Below are positions 9,033 through 18,524 of a stretch of DNA of 64,000 nt, in pieces. Each line of letters starts with the position of its first letter. Positions within the stretch are counted from its first letter, which is position 1. The notes under the pieces were generated by a model, which saw only the letters and a program-made list of their open reading frames with translations, was not told where the DNA came from and did no database searches. The DNA lies in NCBI RefSeq assembly GCF_008369935.1, contig NZ_VTUZ01000034.1, forward strand, positions 51,387-115,386, written 5' to 3'. The position numbers and the translations under genes were made by a program. The stretch comes from Paraburkholderia panacisoli (lineage in GTDB: Bacteria; Pseudomonadota; Gammaproteobacteria; Burkholderiales; Burkholderiaceae).

Positions 9033-9651
9033 GACATCTCCTTTGTGAGGAGTGCTCCATGTGGCGAGCTGAAGCCGAAATGCACGGCGGACAAAGAAAA
9101 CCGGTGGGACAGAAACGACAGCAACAAAGCCGGAAGCGGCGGACGGCTATTCGATACAAGCGGCGAAAGAACGAACCCCGCTGTTAAGAACGTATGAAAT
9201 TCTGAATGGACGTGCGGAATGTTTTAAAAGGCGAAACGCGATCCCGCATGATTCGTATTGAAAGGGGCTGCTGCTTAAAAGTCAAGGGTAATCGCCAGGG
9301 CGCGCCCGCATCGCATGTCGCCTGTGTGACGCGAGATTTGTACACTTGCGACAGTAGCACTGATGCTCAGTGACGTGGGACGGCGTGAGCGGTCATGCAC
9401 GAGCCCGGTCACGGGGCGGTCAAAAAACAGGTGTAGGGAATTCGTGTGGAACGAGGCGCGGCCTACCTATTCATTGAGAGTGTCATGTGTCTTCGTAATG
9501 AGATCGTGACATGAAAAGCACACGGCTAAGGCGCGCGAGTCGACAGACTCGTGAAGCCGTAACGGTTGTCTGTCGTTCGTCGCTGATTCACTATCGCGCG
9601 TGGCATCGACGTGCCTACAACCACGCATGACGATCACGGATCGTCTCCGAT
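9033..9651. other. Intergenic region without a visible gene
   Basis: About 620 bp lie between the patatin gene (minus) and the 3' end of the MocR gene (minus). It should contain the promoter of the patatin-gntP unit near its left end. I see no coding frame, RNA gene, repeat array or convincing terminator. Confidence 0.5.
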
Positions 9652-11073
9652 TCAGATCGTCCCGAACAGCGCACGCGGACGGTCCTTGAGCGTCCCTGTC
9701 AACAACCGCAACGCACTGACCAGCTGATCACGGCTCGTCGCGCACGCAAGATTGATCCGCACGCCGTGCTCGATCTCCGAGCGGTCCACCGCAAACGCCG
9801 ACGATGGCATGACCACCACGCCACGCGCCTTCGCATTCGCTGCGAAATCATCGGCACGCCACGGCGGCGGCAGCTTGAGCCATACAAACATGCAGGCCGG
9901 ATCCGTCTGCAGCAGCTCCGGCGGCAGCAGCTCCCGCGCAAGATCCTGCCGCGCGCGGATTTCGGCGAGTTGCGCGTCCATGATGTGGCGCGCGGTGCCG
10001 TCCTCGATCCAGATCGACGCAATCAGCATCGACATCGGCGCGGGCATCCACGCGGTGGTGCGCACGGCTTCGGCGCACAGCGCCGAACTCTCCCGCGGAC
10101 TCAACAGATAGCCGAGCCGCAGCCCGGGCGCAAGGATCTTCGAGGTCGCCGCGATATGGAACGTCAATTCGGGACACAGGCTCGCGATCGTCGGCAGGCG
10201 CTGCGAGACGAGCGGACCATAGACATCGTCCTCGATGATCGCCACCCGGTGCCGCCGTGCAATGTCGACGAGCGCCATGCGCCGTTCGAGGCTCATGGTG
10301 ATGACGGTCGGGTTCTGCAGATTGGGCACCGTAAAGATCGCCTTCACCGGCCGGCGTCGGCACACGGCTTCAACCTCGTCGGTCAGCAGGCCGTCGCGAT
10401 CGCTAGGAATGCCAACGATTTCGAACTGGAAGACCGGCGCGAGCGCCTTGAGGCCGTAGTAGGTGAGTTGATCGGCGAGGATCACGCCGTCGGTGCCGAT
10501 CAAACTGTTGAGCACCGCATATAGACCGTGCTGCGCGCCGCTCGTCACGACCACGTGATCGGCCGACGGCGTGAAACCTGGCGCAGTTATCCAGCGCGCG
10601 CCGGCGGCACGCGCCCACAACGGCCCTTGCGGCGGCTGGTACTCCTGCAATTGCGGATAACGCGGATCGCGCGGCAAGTCGGCGAGCGTGCGCGCGAGAC
10701 AGGTGAGGAATTCGCCGGTCGCCGGCCGGTTCACGGTCAGGTCGATCGCCGCATTGGTCGCCGGCCGCACGGGTTCGACGCTCGGCATCGCCCCGCCGGT
10801 GACCAGCGAGCCGCGCCGTTTGCTGCCGATCACGAGGCCGCGCAACTGCAATTCCTTGTATGCACGCGACACCGTCGAGACATTGATGCCCAGTTCAGTC
10901 GCCAACTGCCGCTGCGGCGGCAGCCGACTGCCTGGCGGATAGACGCCGCTGCGGATTTCGCCCTCGATCGAACTGGACACCTCGATATACGTGGAACGCT
11001 TCGCCTGCTCCGGCGCGCCTTTGGCGATGCGGGCGGCGTCTTTTGCAGAAGCCATATTTTCGCGTGTCTCCAT
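9652..11073 (-). CDS. MocR-type (GntR/aminotransferase) regulator
   Basis: Encodes about 473 residues. An N-terminal GntR winged helix (IRSGVYPPGSRLPPQRQLATELGI, then VSTVSRAYKELQLRGLV) is joined by a linker to a fold-type I aminotransferase domain. The PLP-binding lysine is in the segment HIAATSKILAPGLRLGY. MocR proteins sense PLP adducts of amino acids or amines and usually control the adjacent divergent genes. Here these are an amino-acid permease and an FAD oxidoreductase, so regulation by an amino acid is likely. ATG 11073 is chosen; an in-frame ATG at 11055 is an alternative. Starts further upstream would enter the divergent promoter region. Confidence 0.88.
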   Translation of the reverse strand: METRENMASAKDAARIAKGAPEQAKRSTYIEVSSSIEGEIRSGVYPPGSRLPPQRQLATELGINVSTVSRAYKELQLRGLVIGSKRRGSLVTGGAMPSVEPVRPATNAAIDLTVNRPATGEFLTCLARTLADLPRDPRYPQLQEYQPPQGPLWARAAGARWITAPGFTPSADHVVVTSGAQHGLYAVLNSLIGTDGVILADQLTYYGLKALAPVFQFEIVGIPSDRDGLLTDEVEAVCRRRPVKAIFTVPNLQNPTVITMSLERRMALVDIARRHRVAIIEDDVYGPLVSQRLPTIASLCPELTFHIAATSKILAPGLRLGYLLSPRESSALCAEAVRTTAWMPAPMSMLIASIWIEDGTARHIMDAQLAEIRARQDLARELLPPELLQTDPACMFVWLKLPPPWRADDFAANAKARGVVVMPSSAFAVDRSEIEHGVRINLACATSRDQLVSALRLLTGTLKDRPRALFGTI

Positions 11074-11218
11074 ACAAAACCAGCTTTGTCCGCAATTGTG
11101 CGGAGGTTTGCCGATTCTATACCACACCTGCCCAAGTGCAAGCCCTGCACAGCGCCGCGCAGCGTCCACGACGGTTGACAAGAAACGCACCCGGGCGCGC
11201 CAGGGAAAATGCCAGGGC

Positions 11219-11261
11219 CACACAATAAGCGTTTTAATTGCACACAAAAAAATATTGTGTG
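11219..11261. promoter_or_regulatory. Inverted repeat in the mocR/permease divergent promoter
   Basis: CACACAATA (11219-11227) and TATTGTGTG (11253-11261) form perfect 9-bp arms 25 bp apart. A related GCACACAA lies between them and CCGCA-N4-TGCGG lies near 11090-11103 close to the regulator start. These are candidate MocR sites; the assignment is by position only. Confidence 0.4.
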
Positions 11262-11347
11262 ATTCTAGGTATCAGAGTTTGTCTGGTGGCGTGGCTCGAC
11301 ACGGCGCTGCCGGCAATGCCCAGCCATCCATCAGCAGGAGTTCTTTG

Positions 11348-12790
11348 ATGAGCGTTCCGCAGTTCTCTTCCTCCGAACCCACACCAAAACTCGGCGCGGC
11401 GCTGCGTCAGCGCCACGTCACGATGATTGCGCTGGGCGGCATCATCGGCGCGGGGCTTTTTGTCGGCAGCAGCGCGACGCTGGCTACCGTCGGGCCCGCC
11501 GCATGCGTGTCATATCTCGTGGCCGGCATTGTCGTGCTGATGGTGATGCGCATGCTCGGCGAAATGGCGCTCGCCGTGCCGGGCGTCGGCTCGTTCACCG
11601 AATATGCGCGCATCGGCCTCGGCAACTGGGCCGGTTTTACCAATGGCTGGCTCTACTGGTATTTCTGGGTGATCGTCGTCGCGGTCGAGGCGGTGGCCGG
11701 CGCGGCGATCCTGCAACGCTGGATTCCCGCGCCGGTCTGGATGATCGGCCTCGTCCTGCTGTCGCTGATGACGCTGATCAACCTGCTGTCAGTCAAGTCA
11801 TACGGCGAATTCGAGTTCTGGTTCGCGTCCATCAAGGTCGCGGCGATCATCGTCTTCATCGCGATCGGCGCCGCGTATCTGTTCGGCTTCAGCCCGACCG
11901 GCAGCGCGGCGGCGAACCTGATCGACCATCATGGTTTCATGCCGTTCGGCGCGATGTCGATCTTCGCGGCGGTGCCGACTGTGATCTTCGCGGTGGGCGG
12001 TGCGGAAATCGCGACGATCGCTGCGGCGGAATCGGACGATCCGGCCAAAAGCGTCGCGGCGATGACGCGTTCGGTGATCCTTCGGGTCATCACGTTCTAC
12101 GTCGGTTCGATGTTCCTGATCGCGTGCATCGTGCCGTGGAGCAGCATCGTCACCGGACACTCGCCGTTCGTCGCCGCACTGGAAACGATGCGGATTCCCG
12201 GCGCCGCTGACATCATGAACGCGATCGTCCTCGTCGCCGTGCTCTCCGCGCTGAACTCCGGTTTGTATGTGTCGTCGCGGATTCTCTTTCGACTGGCCGA
12301 GCGCGGCGATGCGCCGAAGTCGTTGCTGAAGCTGACGCAGAACAAAGTGCCGCGGCTCGCGGTGTTGCTGAGCAGTGTGGTCGGGTATGTGGCGATCGTC
12401 GCGGCGATCGTGTCGCCGCAGGGTGTGTTTCTGTTTCTCGTGAACGCGTCCGGCGCGGTAATGCTGTTCGTTTATCTGGTGACCGCGCTGGCGCAAATCC
12501 GCATCCGCCGGCGCATCGAGGCGAGCGATCCGCAAAAACTGACGCTCAGGATGTGGATGTTCCCATGGCTGTCGTACGCGGTCGTTGCGGCCATTGTTGG
12601 CGTGCTCGCCGCAATGGGTGCCGATCCCGCGCTGCGTCCGCAATTGATGGCGAGCGCGGCGAGCCTCGCGCTCGCATCGATCGCGTATCTGCTGACGGCC
12701 AAACGGCAGGCGCTGCCGCAGACGGGCTACAGCAGCGCCACCGGTTATCTGTCGCCGATCGGGCAACAGGCCGTTGAAGGACGCAAGTGA
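11348..12790 (+). CDS. Amino-acid permease (APC superfamily, AAT type)
   Basis: Encodes about 480 residues with 12 predicted membrane segments. The N-terminus (RHVTMIALGGIIGAGLFVGS) is the hallmark of the GabP/AnsP/ProY type of proton-coupled amino-acid permeases. CAGGAG at 11335-11340 gives a good ribosome binding site for ATG 11348; the same frame stays open far upstream but inside the divergent regulator. The stop overlaps the next start (TGATG), so permease and oxidoreductase are translationally coupled. The substrate is probably the amino acid or amine oxidised by that enzyme and sensed by the MocR regulator. Confidence 0.9.
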   Translation: MSVPQFSSSEPTPKLGAALRQRHVTMIALGGIIGAGLFVGSSATLATVGPAACVSYLVAGIVVLMVMRMLGEMALAVPGVGSFTEYARIGLGNWAGFTNGWLYWYFWVIVVAVEAVAGAAILQRWIPAPVWMIGLVLLSLMTLINLLSVKSYGEFEFWFASIKVAAIIVFIAIGAAYLFGFSPTGSAAANLIDHHGFMPFGAMSIFAAVPTVIFAVGGAEIATIAAAESDDPAKSVAAMTRSVILRVITFYVGSMFLIACIVPWSSIVTGHSPFVAALETMRIPGAADIMNAIVLVAVLSALNSGLYVSSRILFRLAERGDAPKSLLKLTQNKVPRLAVLLSSVVGYVAIVAAIVSPQGVFLFLVNASGAVMLFVYLVTALAQIRIRRRIEASDPQKLTLRMWMFPWLSYAVVAAIVGVLAAMGADPALRPQLMASAASLALASIAYLLTAKRQALPQTGYSSATGYLSPIGQQAVEGRK

Positions 12791-14019
12791 TGCCGGACAT
12801 CGCCATCGTCGGAGCGGGATTCATCGGCCTCGCGAGCGCGGCGGCGCTGATGCGCGACGGTCATCGTGTCACGCTGTTCGACCCGTCCGGCGTCGGGCAA
12901 GGCGCATCATTCGGCAATGCTGGAACGTTCGCGCACTACGCGTGTATCCCGGTGAACAATCCATCGGTGTTCCGCGATCTGCCGCGTTTCCTCTTGTCGA
13001 ACGACAGCCCGTTCAGGCTGCGTTGGCGCTATCTGCCGCAGCTCGCGCCGTGGCTCGCGCGCTTCCTGATGAGTTCGCTGCCGCGCCGTTACGAAGCGAG
13101 CGCCGGCGCGCTCGCCGCGTTGCTAGGACGCGCGCAGGACGGCTACGCGCCGCTGCTCGCGAACGAGGAACTGGGCCGCTTCGTCCGGCCGCGCGAGTGC
13201 CTCTATCTGTATTCGAACGCAGCCTCGTTCGACGCCGCGCGTCCCGCGCTCGATTTGCGCCGCAAGCACGGTGTCGCCTTCGATTTGCTTGCCGGCGACG
13301 ACATCCGTGCGCTGGAACCGTCGCTTGCGCCGATTTTCGAGCGAGGCGTGCTGTTTAGCGACAGCTGGCATTTCTCCAACCCACTGGGCTTCCTGGAGAC
13401 GCTGTACGAGCAGCTCGCGGCGCAAGGCCTGAAGCTGGAGCGAGCGACCGTCAGCGCAGTGCAGCCTTACGCTGACGGCGCGAGCGTGACGGCCGACGGC
13501 AGCGAGCGGCGATTTAGTCACGTGGTGATCGCCACTGGCGCGCGCTCCGCGCAATTCGCCAGACAATGCGGCGACACCGTGCCGCTCGATACCGAACGCG
13601 GCTATCACGTGCGCTATCCAGGCGCGCAGCAACTGATTTCCCGGCCAGTCGGCTGGGCCGAGCGCGGCTTTTACATGACGCCGATGAGCGACGGCATTCG
13701 CGTTGCGGGCACCGTCGAACTGGGCGGCTTTAGCGATACGCGCAATCGCTCGCTGATCGATTTGCTGACGTTTTCGTCGAAGCGCGCGCTGCCCGCACTC
13801 GGTACGCCCGACAACGACTGGTTAGGATTTCGCCCGACCTTGCCCGATGGCGTCCCGGTACTCGGCCGCTCACGCGCAAGCGAGCGCGTGATCTATGCAT
13901 TCGGCCATCAGCATCTCGGCTTGACGCTGGCCGGCGTGAGCGGACGCATCGTCGCCGATCTGATCGCGCGGCGCGCACCGCCGCTCGATCTGGCGCCTTA
14001 CGCGGCCACGCGCTTCTAG
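12790..14019 (+). CDS. FAD-dependent oxidoreductase, D-amino-acid dehydrogenase type
   Basis: Encodes about 409 residues. The N-terminal dinucleotide-binding motif IAIVGAGFIGLASAAALM (GxGxxG) and the C-terminal DAO-type segment (WLGFRPTLPDGVPVLGRS, then FGHQHLGLTLAGVSGRIVADL) are typical of DadA-like enzymes. These deaminate D-amino acids or related amines and pass electrons to quinone or oxygen. It starts within the stop of the permease gene, so uptake and oxidation are co-expressed. L-proline or opine-type substrates cannot be excluded. No dadX-like racemase is seen nearby. Confidence 0.85.
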   Translation: MPDIAIVGAGFIGLASAAALMRDGHRVTLFDPSGVGQGASFGNAGTFAHYACIPVNNPSVFRDLPRFLLSNDSPFRLRWRYLPQLAPWLARFLMSSLPRRYEASAGALAALLGRAQDGYAPLLANEELGRFVRPRECLYLYSNAASFDAARPALDLRRKHGVAFDLLAGDDIRALEPSLAPIFERGVLFSDSWHFSNPLGFLETLYEQLAAQGLKLERATVSAVQPYADGASVTADGSERRFSHVVIATGARSAQFARQCGDTVPLDTERGYHVRYPGAQQLISRPVGWAERGFYMTPMSDGIRVAGTVELGGFSDTRNRSLIDLLTFSSKRALPALGTPDNDWLGFRPTLPDGVPVLGRSRASERVIYAFGHQHLGLTLAGVSGRIVADLIARRAPPLDLAPYAATRF

Positions 14020-14144
14020 CATCGTGCGGCGGCCGCAGCAGTGGACAGTTTTTTGCAGCAGGTATCTCAGGACAATCTCGACGCGTCGCGCATCGGATCG
14101 GTCGACCCACAACGCGCGACGCGACATCTCGCAAGGAGTACATC

Positions 14145-15290
14145 ATGAATCGCCGCTATTGGCTTTTGAGTCTGGCCGTTTGCGCCTTCGGCGCGCATGT
14201 GCCACTGTCCTGGGCCGCCGATCCGCAAACCGTCAAGATTGGCTTTGTCGGACCATTGACCGGGCCTGTGGCGCGCGTCGGCAAAGATCTGCAGTACGGC
14301 GCGCAACTGGCGCTCGATGAGGAAAACGCCCGGCATCCGATGGTGGGCGGCAAACCGGTCAAGTTCGTGCTCGACGTGCAGGACGATCAGGCAGACCCGC
14401 GCGTGGCGATTCAGGTCGCCCAGAAGCTGGTCGACGATGGCGTGGTCGGCGTGATCGGCCACTACAACTCGGGCTGCAGCATTCCCGCGTCAACGGTCTA
14501 CCATCAGGCGAATGTCGCGATGATTACGCCCGGATCGACCAATCCGCAACTGACCAAACAGGGCTACAAGAACGTGTTTCGCACCATGGGGCATGACGGC
14601 ATCGGCGGCGTGGTCGCCGGGCACTTCGTGGTCGATCAGATGAAGGCCAAACGGATCGGCATTATCGACGACCGCACGGCATTCGGGCAGGGGCTCGCGG
14701 ACGCTTTCGAAAAGGGCGTGAAAGAAGCGAACGGCAATATCGTCGATCGCGAATTCACCAATGACAAGGCCGTCGATTTCCGCGCCATTTTGACGACGCT
14801 CAAGAGCAAGAACGTCGACCTGATCTTCTTCGGTGGGCTGGATGAGCAGGGTGCGATGCTGATCAAACAGATGCGCTCGCTTGGCATGCCCGCGCAACTG
14901 TTCGGTGCGGGCGCGCTGAAGAGCAATGCGTTTCTGCAGATTGCCGGCGCGGCCGGTAACGGCACGCAGGACCTGGAGCCCGGTCCGGCGCTCGACACAC
15001 TTCCCGCCGCGCAGGATTTCGGCAAGCGTTACAAGGCGCGCTTCAATCAGGACGTTGAACTGTACGCGCCGTTCGCCTACGACGCCGCGCTAGCGCTGAT
15101 CAAGGCGATTCACGACGCCGATTCGCTCGATCGCGCGAAGATCGTCGACAGTCTTGGGAAAGTCTCCGTCAACGGTGTGACCGGCAAGATTACGTTCGAT
15201 CCGTATGGTGATCTGATCAAGCCGCCTTACACGCTGTTCCAGGTCCAGCAGGGACAGTGGAAGAGCGTGAAGACGGTCGGCGGCGCCTGA
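14145..15290 (+). CDS. Branched-chain amino-acid ABC binding protein (LivK type)
   Basis: Encodes 381 residues starting with a signal peptide (cleavage near SWAADP, about residue 24). The mature protein is a type I periplasmic binding protein: VKIGFVGPLTGPVARVGKDLQYGAQLALDEEN is replaced here by its start only (VKIGFVGPLTG), followed by VIGHYNSGCSIPAS and MITPGSTNPQLT. A strong AAGGAG precedes ATG 14145. No permease or ATPase genes follow, so it must share membrane components encoded elsewhere. Together with the upstream permease and oxidoreductase it extends the amino-acid uptake and oxidation cluster. Confidence 0.9.
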   Translation: MNRRYWLLSLAVCAFGAHVPLSWAADPQTVKIGFVGPLTGPVARVGKDLQYGAQLALDEENARHPMVGGKPVKFVLDVQDDQADPRVAIQVAQKLVDDGVVGVIGHYNSGCSIPASTVYHQANVAMITPGSTNPQLTKQGYKNVFRTMGHDGIGGVVAGHFVVDQMKAKRIGIIDDRTAFGQGLADAFEKGVKEANGNIVDREFTNDKAVDFRAILTTLKSKNVDLIFFGGLDEQGAMLIKQMRSLGMPAQLFGAGALKSNAFLQIAGAAGNGTQDLEPGPALDTLPAAQDFGKRYKARFNQDVELYAPFAYDAALALIKAIHDADSLDRAKIVDSLGKVSVNGVTGKITFDPYGDLIKPPYTLFQVQQGQWKSVKTVGGA

Positions 15291-15694
15291 TGACGCCTAT
15301 TAATCGCCATGCATTCAAACGTGGGACACCCGCCGCGAAGAATTGCCCAGCACTTTCGACGGTAGCCGCTATGCACTGTTGAAGCTGCTTTCGTCGCGCT
15401 GAGAACCGGCATCCCTTTGCCGCGGATTGCGATTCCTCAACGGCTGGCTATTCACAGAATCCAGTAGCGACAGCGGCTGCAATCCCATTGCGCGGATTGC
15501 ATGCCGCAGTCGCTGCTTCCGTCGAAAATCGCATTCCGCCGCCTTTCGCGTGAAGCCCGAAAGGGCAGCCGAATCGCATCCAGAACATCGTCTATTGCAA
15601 TGTTGTGTATCGGTTCGGGCAGCAGATACATTGCGACACAATCGGCGTCGCAAACCAGGCTATAAAGCAGTCGTTGCCAATCACGGAGAGCACC
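15291..15694. other. Intergenic region
   Basis: About 400 bp without a supported gene. The open frames lack start signals and domain signatures. The GFA gene promoter is expected at the right end; I could not fix its boxes. Confidence 0.45.
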
Positions 15695-16066
15695 ATGAGC
15701 GCCGACTTGCTACAAGGGTCCTGCCATTGCGGGGCCGTCAAATTCGAGGTTCGTACCGCGATCGTTCCCGCCGGTCGTTGCAATTGCAGTCTGTGCCGTC
15801 GCAAGGGAGCACTGATGACGCCGCTGTTCCCCGCGAGCCAACTGAAGATGCTGAGCGGCGAGGATGCGCTGACGCTCTATCAGTTCAACACGAAGGTCGC
15901 CAAACACTACTTCTGCAAGCATTGCGGCATCTATCCGTTTCATCAGACGCGCAAGGACCCGCTGCAGTGGCGCGTCAATATCGGTTGTCTCGAAGGCGTC
16001 GATCCGTATGCGCTGGAAGCCGGCGTCGCCGATGGCGCCAGCCTCTCCGTACTGGAGGACGCATGA
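15695..16066 (+). CDS. GFA / CENP-V family zinc protein
   Basis: Encodes 123 residues of the glutathione-dependent formaldehyde-activating (GFA) fold. Zinc ligands are visible as SCHCG near residue 10, CNCSLC near 30 and CKHCG near 70. Proteins of this family bind zinc and sometimes glutathione adducts, but most have no proven reaction. ATG 15695 is preceded by GGAGAG; a longer frame from 15605 lacks a ribosome site and starts before the conserved part. The next small ORF overlaps its stop as ATGA. Confidence 0.88.
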   Translation: MSADLLQGSCHCGAVKFEVRTAIVPAGRCNCSLCRRKGALMTPLFPASQLKMLSGEDALTLYQFNTKVAKHYFCKHCGIYPFHQTRKDPLQWRVNIGCLEGVDPYALEAGVADGASLSVLEDA

Positions 16067-16185
16067 AGCGGCTACTGGCGATTGTCGTCTTCCTGACCGG
16101 CGGACTCGCGGCCGAGCTGGCGCATCCGCTGCAATGCTCCCTGATCCAGGCGAGCGGGGCGCAGCTGAAACGACGCAAGCGATAG
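16063..16185 (+). CDS. 40-residue ORF coupled to the GFA gene
   Basis: The ATG overlaps the TGA of the GFA gene. The product would have a basic start, a hydrophobic stretch (LLAIVVFLTGGLAAELA) and a basic tail ending KRRKR, like a signal or anchor peptide. No family is recognised. It may be a small membrane peptide or the remnant of a longer exported protein. Confidence 0.35.
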   Translation: MKRLLAIVVFLTGGLAAELAHPLQCSLIQASGAQLKRRKR

Positions 16186-17052
16186 GGCCGCGATCGTCCT
16201 GATGTTGAGCCGCGCGCGTGAGCGATCAGCGCTGTTGCGATCGCGCGCGCGAACCGCATTCCCGTTTGTGCTCGGGCGCGGCCATTGATAGTGCGAAGCT
16301 TGCAATCCTATTGGCAGAACCCGGAACATTGCGCATTTGCGAACCGCGCTGCGAGCGCAGCAAGATTCGGAAATTGGCACTCCTTCTGCATCAACCCGAA
16401 ACCGCACGCCACGCGTTGTAGCCATTTTTCATTTCAGGCAGAAATGGCGCGGATGCCTCATCAATGGCATAGCGATTGCTGCGGATCTGGAACGCCTCGT
16501 CGAACGACGGCAATTGATAATTTGCGTCACCGAATAAAAACAGTAAGACTTCGGTAAAGTCGTTCTGCATAAAGATGATTAATCGAAATCAACAGCACAT
16601 TGCCCGCTGCCTGGGACAGCTTTGATGAACGATATATTATTGCACCGCGTCACAATTAAATAGCCGCCGTTCGGGATCACCCGCTGGATTTGAAAGTTCC
16701 AGTTGCTCGCGGCTTGCTACTTTCCACCTTTGGTTGATTGCAACCGAATCGAACTGGTCAATTCAGCTAACAATCTGCTCAGCCAGATTTTTAGGACTGG
16801 CAAAAAATGACCAATCACGGCTGCTGACCTGCATTCGCCGATGCCGGGGCAGACACCGGGCAAGGTGATGTCACTCCCCGAGGTGGTTATTTATCAGCTG
16901 CCGATTATTTGACAAAACCCTACGGACGTACCATTCTTTTTCAGGCGTGTTGAAGAGTTATACGACCCGGCCGGTCGCGATGAGCTGTGAGGAAACGTTA
17001 CGTTCGTTCTAAATTCGACCCTAGTTAAAAAGGTAACTAAAAAGGAATCCGA
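16186..17052. other. Long leader region upstream of arcD
   Basis: About 870 bp with no coding frame that I can support. AT content rises towards the right, as in a regulatory region. It contains one FNR/ANR-like site (16579-16592) and ends with AAAGGAATCC just before the arcD start. The length is unusual for this dense sequence. Confidence 0.5.
16579..16592. promoter_or_regulatory. ANR/FNR-like site upstream of arcD
   Basis: TTAATCGAAATCAA matches TTGAT-N4-ATCAA with one mismatch. Arginine deiminase genes are commonly induced by low oxygen through ANR/FNR. The site lies about 460 bp from the arcD start, further than usual, so the call is weak. Confidence 0.3.
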
Positions 17053-18474
17053 ATGGCGTCCCCAGCACAAAAAATGTCGAAGATGCAGCTCACCGGGATG
17101 GTGGTGGGCGGGATGGTCGGAGCGGGGATTTTTTCCTTGCCTCGAACTTTTGCAAACGCCACCGGGCCTTTCGGCGCCGTGATTGCATGGCTGATTGCCG
17201 GCACCGGGATGTATATGCTCGCGCGTGTCTTCCAGTCTCTCGCCGAACGCAAACCGGAACTGGACGCAGGTGTGTTTGCGTACGCCAAGGCGGGCTTCGG
17301 CGACTACCCCGGTTTTCTCTCCGCCTTCGGCTACTGGATTGGCAGCTGCATCGGCAACGTTTCTTACTGGGTGCTGATCAAGTCGACGCTCGGCGCATTT
17401 TTCCCTGTATTTGGCGACGGCAACACGGTCGTGGCGATCGTGGTCGCGTCGATCGGCATATGGCTATTTCACTTCATGATTCTCAAGGGCGTGCAGCAGG
17501 CGGCCTTCATTAATAGCATCGTCACGGTGGCCAAGGTCATCCCGATCCTGGTGTTCATCGTCATCCTGATCTTCGGCTTCAAAATGGATCTGTTCCACGC
17601 CAACTTCTACGGCGGAGGGCTCGAAGGCAATCTCTTCGAGCAGGTGCGTGCGACCATGCTGGTCACTGTATTCGTGTTTATCGGCATCGAGGGGGCGAGT
17701 GTCTATTCGCGCTATGCCAAGGAGCGTACCGACGTCGGTAAGGCGACGATCATGGGCTTCATCATCGTGACTTCGCTGATGGTTCTCGTGACGATGCTGC
17801 CCTATGCGGTGCTGCAACGCGCGGATGTAGCTGCCATGCGCCAGCCGTCGATGGCGGCGGTGCTCGAAGCCGTGGTCGGTCACTGGGGCGCGATCTTCGT
17901 CAGCGTGGGTCTGCTCATTTCGGTGCTGGGCGCTTATCTGGCCTGGTCGCTGATCTGCGCCGAAGTGCTATTTACCGCCGCGAAGACCGAAGACATGCCT
18001 GGAGTCTTCGCGCGGGAAAACGCCAACAAGGTGCCCGCCAACGCGCTCTGGCTGACCAACATCGTCGTGCAGCTCCTCGTCATCAGCACCTACTTCTCGC
18101 GAGACGCGTTCGCGCTGATGCTCAATCTCACGAGCGCGATGTCGTTGATTCCGTATCTGTTCGTGGCGGCTTACGGATTCATGCTTTCAAAACGCGGTGA
18201 AAGCTACGAGATACGCCCGAACGAACGCGGGCGCGACCTGACCATGACCAGCATCGCCGTGATTTATACGGTCTTCATGATCTTTGCGGGGGGCCTGAAA
18301 TTCATTCTGCTTTCCGCCGTGCTGTATGCGCCGGGAACTGCGCTTTATATCTGGGCGCGGCGCGAACGCAGCAAGACTGTCTTCATTGCGTCGGACTGGA
18401 TCATCTTTATCGTTACCGTCATTGGCGCGCTCGTCGGCATCTATGGACTCGCGACAGGAATGATCGCGCTCTAA
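17053..18474 (+). CDS. arcD: Arginine/ornithine antiporter ArcD
   Basis: Encodes 473 residues of the basic amino-acid/polyamine antiporter family with about 12 membrane segments. The start region (QLTGMVVGGMVGAGIFSLP) and the loop AERKPELDAGVFAYAKAGFGD are characteristic of ArcD/LysP-type exchangers. In the deiminase pathway it takes up arginine in exchange for ornithine. AAAGGAATCCG precedes the ATG. arcA follows 50 bp later. As arcB is absent here, exchange of arginine for citrulline is a plausible alternative. Confidence 0.92.
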   Translation: MASPAQKMSKMQLTGMVVGGMVGAGIFSLPRTFANATGPFGAVIAWLIAGTGMYMLARVFQSLAERKPELDAGVFAYAKAGFGDYPGFLSAFGYWIGSCIGNVSYWVLIKSTLGAFFPVFGDGNTVVAIVVASIGIWLFHFMILKGVQQAAFINSIVTVAKVIPILVFIVILIFGFKMDLFHANFYGGGLEGNLFEQVRATMLVTVFVFIGIEGASVYSRYAKERTDVGKATIMGFIIVTSLMVLVTMLPYAVLQRADVAAMRQPSMAAVLEAVVGHWGAIFVSVGLLISVLGAYLAWSLICAEVLFTAAKTEDMPGVFARENANKVPANALWLTNIVVQLLVISTYFSRDAFALMLNLTSAMSLIPYLFVAAYGFMLSKRGESYEIRPNERGRDLTMTSIAVIYTVFMIFAGGLKFILLSAVLYAPGTALYIWARRERSKTVFIASDWIIFIVTVIGALVGIYGLATGMIAL

Positions 18475-18524
18475 TGACACCGGGTTGAACAGAGCCGGCA
18501 AGCGCCGGCATTCAGGAGATCATC

